From positions 992,001-1,056,000 of the forward strand of contig JBKAGT010000005.1 of NCBI GenBank assembly GCA_046290495.1: a stretch of 64,000 nucleotides of DNA. Direction: 5' to 3'. The notes under the pieces are model-generated. The model saw only the letters and a program-made list of their open reading frames with translations. It was not told the DNA's origin and ran no database searches. Of this stretch, positions 61,028-64,000 are shown piece after piece. How positions within the stretch are numbered: the first letter of the stretch is position 1; each line of letters begins with the position of its first letter. The position numbers and the translations under genes are program-made. This stretch comes from PGYR01 sp046290495. Its GTDB lineage: Bacteria > Bacteroidota > Ignavibacteria > Kapaibacteriales > UBA2268.

Positions 61028-61360
61028 ATGACTACAGAAGTTACATTCAGACACTTTAAATCGAAACACCCACATTTGCATGACATGGCACTAGATGCAG
61101 CAGATGGATTCACTCAATTCAATGGTTCAATTTTAAGCACTCACGTAGAATTTATCAATGAGCCAGAAGAAAAAGTAGTAAAGTTCACTGTAAATGCAAA
61201 TGGTAAAGTATTAGTTTCTCACGACAGCACTGATGATTTCAAAAAGAGCTTAGCAGGAGCAGAAGATAAACTTGTCAGACAATTGAGAAAATTGAAAACA
61301 AAAACTCAAGATCACGATCACGAAAAATTTGAACCAACAACTGACGAATCTGAATATTAG
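61028..61360 (+). CDS. hpf: Ribosome hibernation promoting factor, short form
   Basis: I chose ATG 61028 because AGGGAGG precedes it; the longer open frame overlaps the previous gene and has no family similarity. The 110-residue product is an HPF/RaiA-type (sigma-54 modulation) protein with the beta-alpha-beta-beta-beta-alpha layout (THVEFINEPEEKVVKFTVNA, DDFKKSLAGAEDKLVRQLRK). It binds the decoding region of resting ribosomes. The dimerising domain of long HPF is missing; the C-terminal tail is acidic and His-rich. It precedes hprK by 32 bases. Confidence 0.9.
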   Translation: MTTEVTFRHFKSKHPHLHDMALDAADGFTQFNGSILSTHVEFINEPEEKVVKFTVNANGKVLVSHDSTDDFKKSLAGAEDKLVRQLRKLKTKTQDHDHEKFEPTTDESEY

Positions 61361-61392
61361 TAATAGTTTAGATTAGGTATCAATTATGAATA

Positions 61393-62403
61393 ATGTTTGA
61401 TAAGTTAAAAGAAATAAGGAAAAAAGAAGTAGAAGTATCTGCTTTACTAAAATCGCCCGTTAAGTTACAAAACTTAACTGGCGATATTGGTTTAAACAAC
61501 CTAATATCTCAAGCCCATGTTCACAGGCCACAGTTGGCTTTATCAGGGTTTACTGATTTATTTAACTATTCTAACGTTCAGATAATTGGTAATACTGAGA
61601 TATATTACCTAAAGTCAATCGGGAAAGATAAAGCAAAAGATAGCTTTCTAAGAATAGCAAAGTTCGATATTCCTTGTTTAATAGTAACAAGTAACAATAC
61701 ATTAGATGATGAATTAATTGAAATAGCAAAGCGTAATAATGTACCTGTATTCACTACTGAGCTGGATACCACAACTGCAATTTCAGTATTATCCGTGTTT
61801 TTGAATGATATATTTTCACCTCATGTTAATTTACATGGTTCATTCGTAGATGTATATGGTGTAGGAATTCTATTCACTGGTGATAGTGGCATAGGCAAGA
61901 GTGAAATCGCACTTGATTTAGTAGAGCGAGGCCACAGATTAGTTGCTGACGATGTTGTTATACTTAACAACAACACTGGAACCGCCCTAATGGGTACTGG
62001 AACTAACTTAGTCCAACACTTTATGGAAATAAGAGGTCTAGGTATTATAGATGTAAAACGTATGTTCGGTATTAGATCTATTAGATACCAAAAAAGATTA
62101 GAAATAATAGTTGAATTGGAAGTTTGGGATAAAAAAAATGATTACACAAGAACTGGATTAGAAGAAAAACACACCAAAATACTCGATGTGGACATTATGA
62201 CAGTGAAGTTACCAATATTCCCAGGTAAGAATATAACTGTAATTGCAGAGACTATAGCACTTAACTATTTACTTAAAACTTATGGGTACAATGCATCAGA
62301 AGTATTTACAAATAAGTTGAATGAAACTATTCTCAATAAGAGTAGTAAGAAAAACGATATAGATGATAGAATAATTAATTATTTCCAAGGTGATTTGGAA
62401 TAA
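61393..62403 (+). CDS. hprK: HPr kinase/phosphorylase
   Basis: 336 residues: N-terminal domain (1-130) and P-loop kinase domain with GDSGIGKSEIAL (163-174), RGHRLVADD (179-187) and the family signature MEIRGLGIIDVKRMFG (211-226). In Firmicutes it phosphorylates HPr on serine for carbon control. HPr-like partners or another target must exist here; no PTS gene is in the window. Its pairing with hpf recalls hpf/ptsN/hprK clusters in Proteobacteria, minus ptsN. Confidence 0.95.
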   Translation: MFDKLKEIRKKEVEVSALLKSPVKLQNLTGDIGLNNLISQAHVHRPQLALSGFTDLFNYSNVQIIGNTEIYYLKSIGKDKAKDSFLRIAKFDIPCLIVTSNNTLDDELIEIAKRNNVPVFTTELDTTTAISVLSVFLNDIFSPHVNLHGSFVDVYGVGILFTGDSGIGKSEIALDLVERGHRLVADDVVILNNNTGTALMGTGTNLVQHFMEIRGLGIIDVKRMFGIRSIRYQKRLEIIVELEVWDKKNDYTRTGLEEKHTKILDVDIMTVKLPIFPGKNITVIAETIALNYLLKTYGYNASEVFTNKLNETILNKSSKKNDIDDRIINYFQGDLE

Positions 62404-62415
62404 GAGAGACACTTT

Positions 62416-64000
62416 ATGAAAAAAATATTGATTCCGTTAGTTTTATTGTTTGCATTATTCGCAAATACAAATGCACAAGACGGCTCTGAGCATGCAAGGT
62501 TCAAGGCGTCTCCTTCGCAAAGTCAAGTAAATGAAGGCGATGAGTTTTATCTGAAATTCAATTTTGATATTGATAAATATTGGTACACTTATGACTTCGT
62601 TATGCAGGTAAGCGAGGAAGGAATAGGCCCTATGGAAACTCAGCTTGCTGTTAAATCAGAAGATATGGCAGAAGTGAATGGGGAAATAATAAAGCCCAAG
62701 CCATTAGAAAAATTTGATGAAGGTTTTCAATTTGATATTACTTATTACAAAGGTAACTTTGATGTAATATTACCTGTCAAAGCTTTGAAAGACATTGATT
62801 TTGAATCAGATGAAATGAATGTAGAGATTTATATTCAACTGTGTGATACTTCTCGTTGTTTACCTCCTGAACCCTATGAATTTAAAGTAGGTGCCGATGT
62901 ATTCAACCCTGAAGATTATGACTTCTTTGTAAATAGAGATGAAGAGTCATTGGATGCAGGTGATGAAGATGAAGTAATTATAACAGAATCAAGTGCTGAA
63001 ATAGAAGAATCAAAAAAGAAAGGCATTTGGTCATTTCTTTGGTTCGCAATGTTAGCAGGTGGTGCAGCATTACTCACACCTTGTGTATTCCCAATGGTAC
63101 CAATTACGGTTTCATTCTTTACTAAAAGAGCAGAAAGCACTAAAGCAAAAGGACTTCGTGATTCGCTTATTTATGCTTTTGGAATAATTTTAACATTTAC
63201 CTTTTTAGGATTTGCACTGTCATGGTTACTCAAAGATTCAGGTGGGTTAGGTGGATTTGCAGCGAACGGTTGGGTTAATATATTTATCGCAACAATATTC
63301 GTTGTGTTTGCATTGAATTTATTTGGTGCGTTTGAAATACAAATTCCAACGAGCGTAATGAATAAGCTAAATAAGCAAACTCAGGGCTCTGGTATATTTT
63401 CAATATTGATAATGGGACTCGTTTTCTCACTAACATCTTTCACATGTACAGTACCATTTGTTGGGTCAGCACTGCTTTCAGCATCTGGTGGTGAGTGGTT
63501 CTACCCTGTTATTGGAATGTTAGGTTTTTCTACCGTATTTGCACTTCCATTCTTTATATTCGCACTAATTCCTTCGGCAATGAATAAGCTACCCAAAGCT
63601 GGTGGATGGATGAATAACTTAAAAGTTGTGATGGGATTCTTGGAAGTTGCCGCTGCTGTAAAATTCATAAGCAACGTAGATCTAGTCTGGGGATGGGGCA
63701 TTATGCCTCGTGAACTATTCATAGCAATCTGGATTGTTTGTGGTATTCTAATAGTAGTCTACCTATTAGGTGGATTCAGTATGAAGTTGGATACACCAAT
63801 ATCGTCCATGAGTGCATTAAGAATTATATGGGCAATTGTATTCGGTGCAATTACAATCTACTTGGTTCCAGGATTGTTTGGTAAAAATATGGGAGAATTA
63901 GATGCATTCTTACCACCTAAAGGGTATCTGAATGCTAGCTCTGCTACGGTATCATCTGCTGGGGGTGATATGTTTGGTAGTGGCACTAATGCTAAAAAAT
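62416..64000 (+). CDS. dsbD: Thiol:disulfide interchange protein DsbD (3' end outside window)
   Basis: 528 codons are visible from ATG 62416, with a signal peptide (MKKILIPLVLLFALFANTNA). Residues about 25-165 form the periplasmic DsbD alpha domain, with the two cysteines in YIQLCDTSRCLPPE. A Ser/Glu-rich linker leads to the membrane domain with eight expected helices; the redox cysteines are in ALLTPCVFPMVPIT and SFTCTVPFVGSAL. The C-terminal thioredoxin domain is expected beyond the edge. It carries electrons from cytoplasmic thioredoxin to periplasmic partners such as the TlpA-like protein at 55058. Confidence 0.93.
   Translation, partial: MKKILIPLVLLFALFANTNAQDGSEHARFKASPSQSQVNEGDEFYLKFNFDIDKYWYTYDFVMQVSEEGIGPMETQLAVKSEDMAEVNGEIIKPKPLEKFDEGFQFDITYYKGNFDVILPVKALKDIDFESDEMNVEIYIQLCDTSRCLPPEPYEFKVGADVFNPEDYDFFVNRDEESLDAGDEDEVIITESSAEIEESKKKGIWSFLWFAMLAGGAALLTPCVFPMVPITVSFFTKRAESTKAKGLRDSLIYAFGIILTFTFLGFALSWLLKDSGGLGGFAANGWVNIFIATIFVVFALNLFGAFEIQIPTSVMNKLNKQTQGSGIFSILIMGLVFSLTSFTCTVPFVGSALLSASGGEWFYPVIGMLGFSTVFALPFFIFALIPSAMNKLPKAGGWMNNLKVVMGFLEVAAAVKFISNVDLVWGWGIMPRELFIAIWIVCGILIVVYLLGGFSMKLDTPISSMSALRIIWAIVFGAITIYLVPGLFGKNMGELDAFLPPKGYLNASSATVSSAGGDMFGSGTNAKK

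Overview
The window is an AT-rich bacterial chromosome segment from the Bacteroidota/Chlorobiota (FCB) group. The evidence is the promoter style (TTTG, 20 bases, TAnnTTTG, seen twice before the rRNA operon and once before pyrG), three type IX secretion (T9SS) C-terminal domains, a GlmU-like protein of the Bacteroidota type, and an HprK with no PTS gene nearby. The 16S gene differs from typical Bacteroidia, for example a GGGGGAAACCCTG stretch, and several genes carry clear Shine-Dalgarno sites. I infer a deep-branching lineage of the Kapabacteria/Ignavibacteria kind, not a classical Bacteroidia. This is an inference from memory, not a database result.

Layout. 1-3050: accessory region on the minus strand with tandem copies of an unknown membrane protein (581-base unit) and two secreted paralogs. 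3065-5202: zinc-type cation efflux protein and an orphan sugar-type binding lipoprotein. 5301-8161: pyrG and a GlmU-like gene, overlapping by 4 bases, followed by tmRNA (8207-8572). 8580-10745: histone-deacetylase-like enzyme, an M48-like protein that has lost its catalytic glutamate, and a DUF4870-type membrane protein. 10929-17863: arginase, a 1409-residue subtilase with a T9SS tail, and ATP-type PEP carboxykinase. 18172-23499: a complete minus-strand rRNA operon (16S, tRNA-Ile, tRNA-Ala, 23S, 5S) with two tandem promoters, boxA-like sites and a terminator.

23506-49129: a long minus-strand run of cell-surface genes: a phage-tail-like repeat protein, a 4072-residue modular giant, two related repeat proteins, a T9SS protein, an OmpA-type protein, a CHASE-PAS sensor whose kinase part looks dead, a TPR protein and an epimerase. 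A NarL-type response regulator and nadE lie just upstream. I consider this cluster the best candidate for an undescribed surface structure or adhesion system.

51922-56797: metG, a YjdI/CDGSH iron-sulfur protein, a GNAT acetyltransferase and a TlpA-like thioredoxin. 56936-59138: a DUF4287/DUF5655 protein, a palindrome-rich GC-richer spacer, and a T9SS BNR-type protein whose signal peptide is out of frame. 59352-64000: plus-strand series accD, outer-membrane barrel protein, short hpf, hprK, and dsbD, which runs off the right edge.
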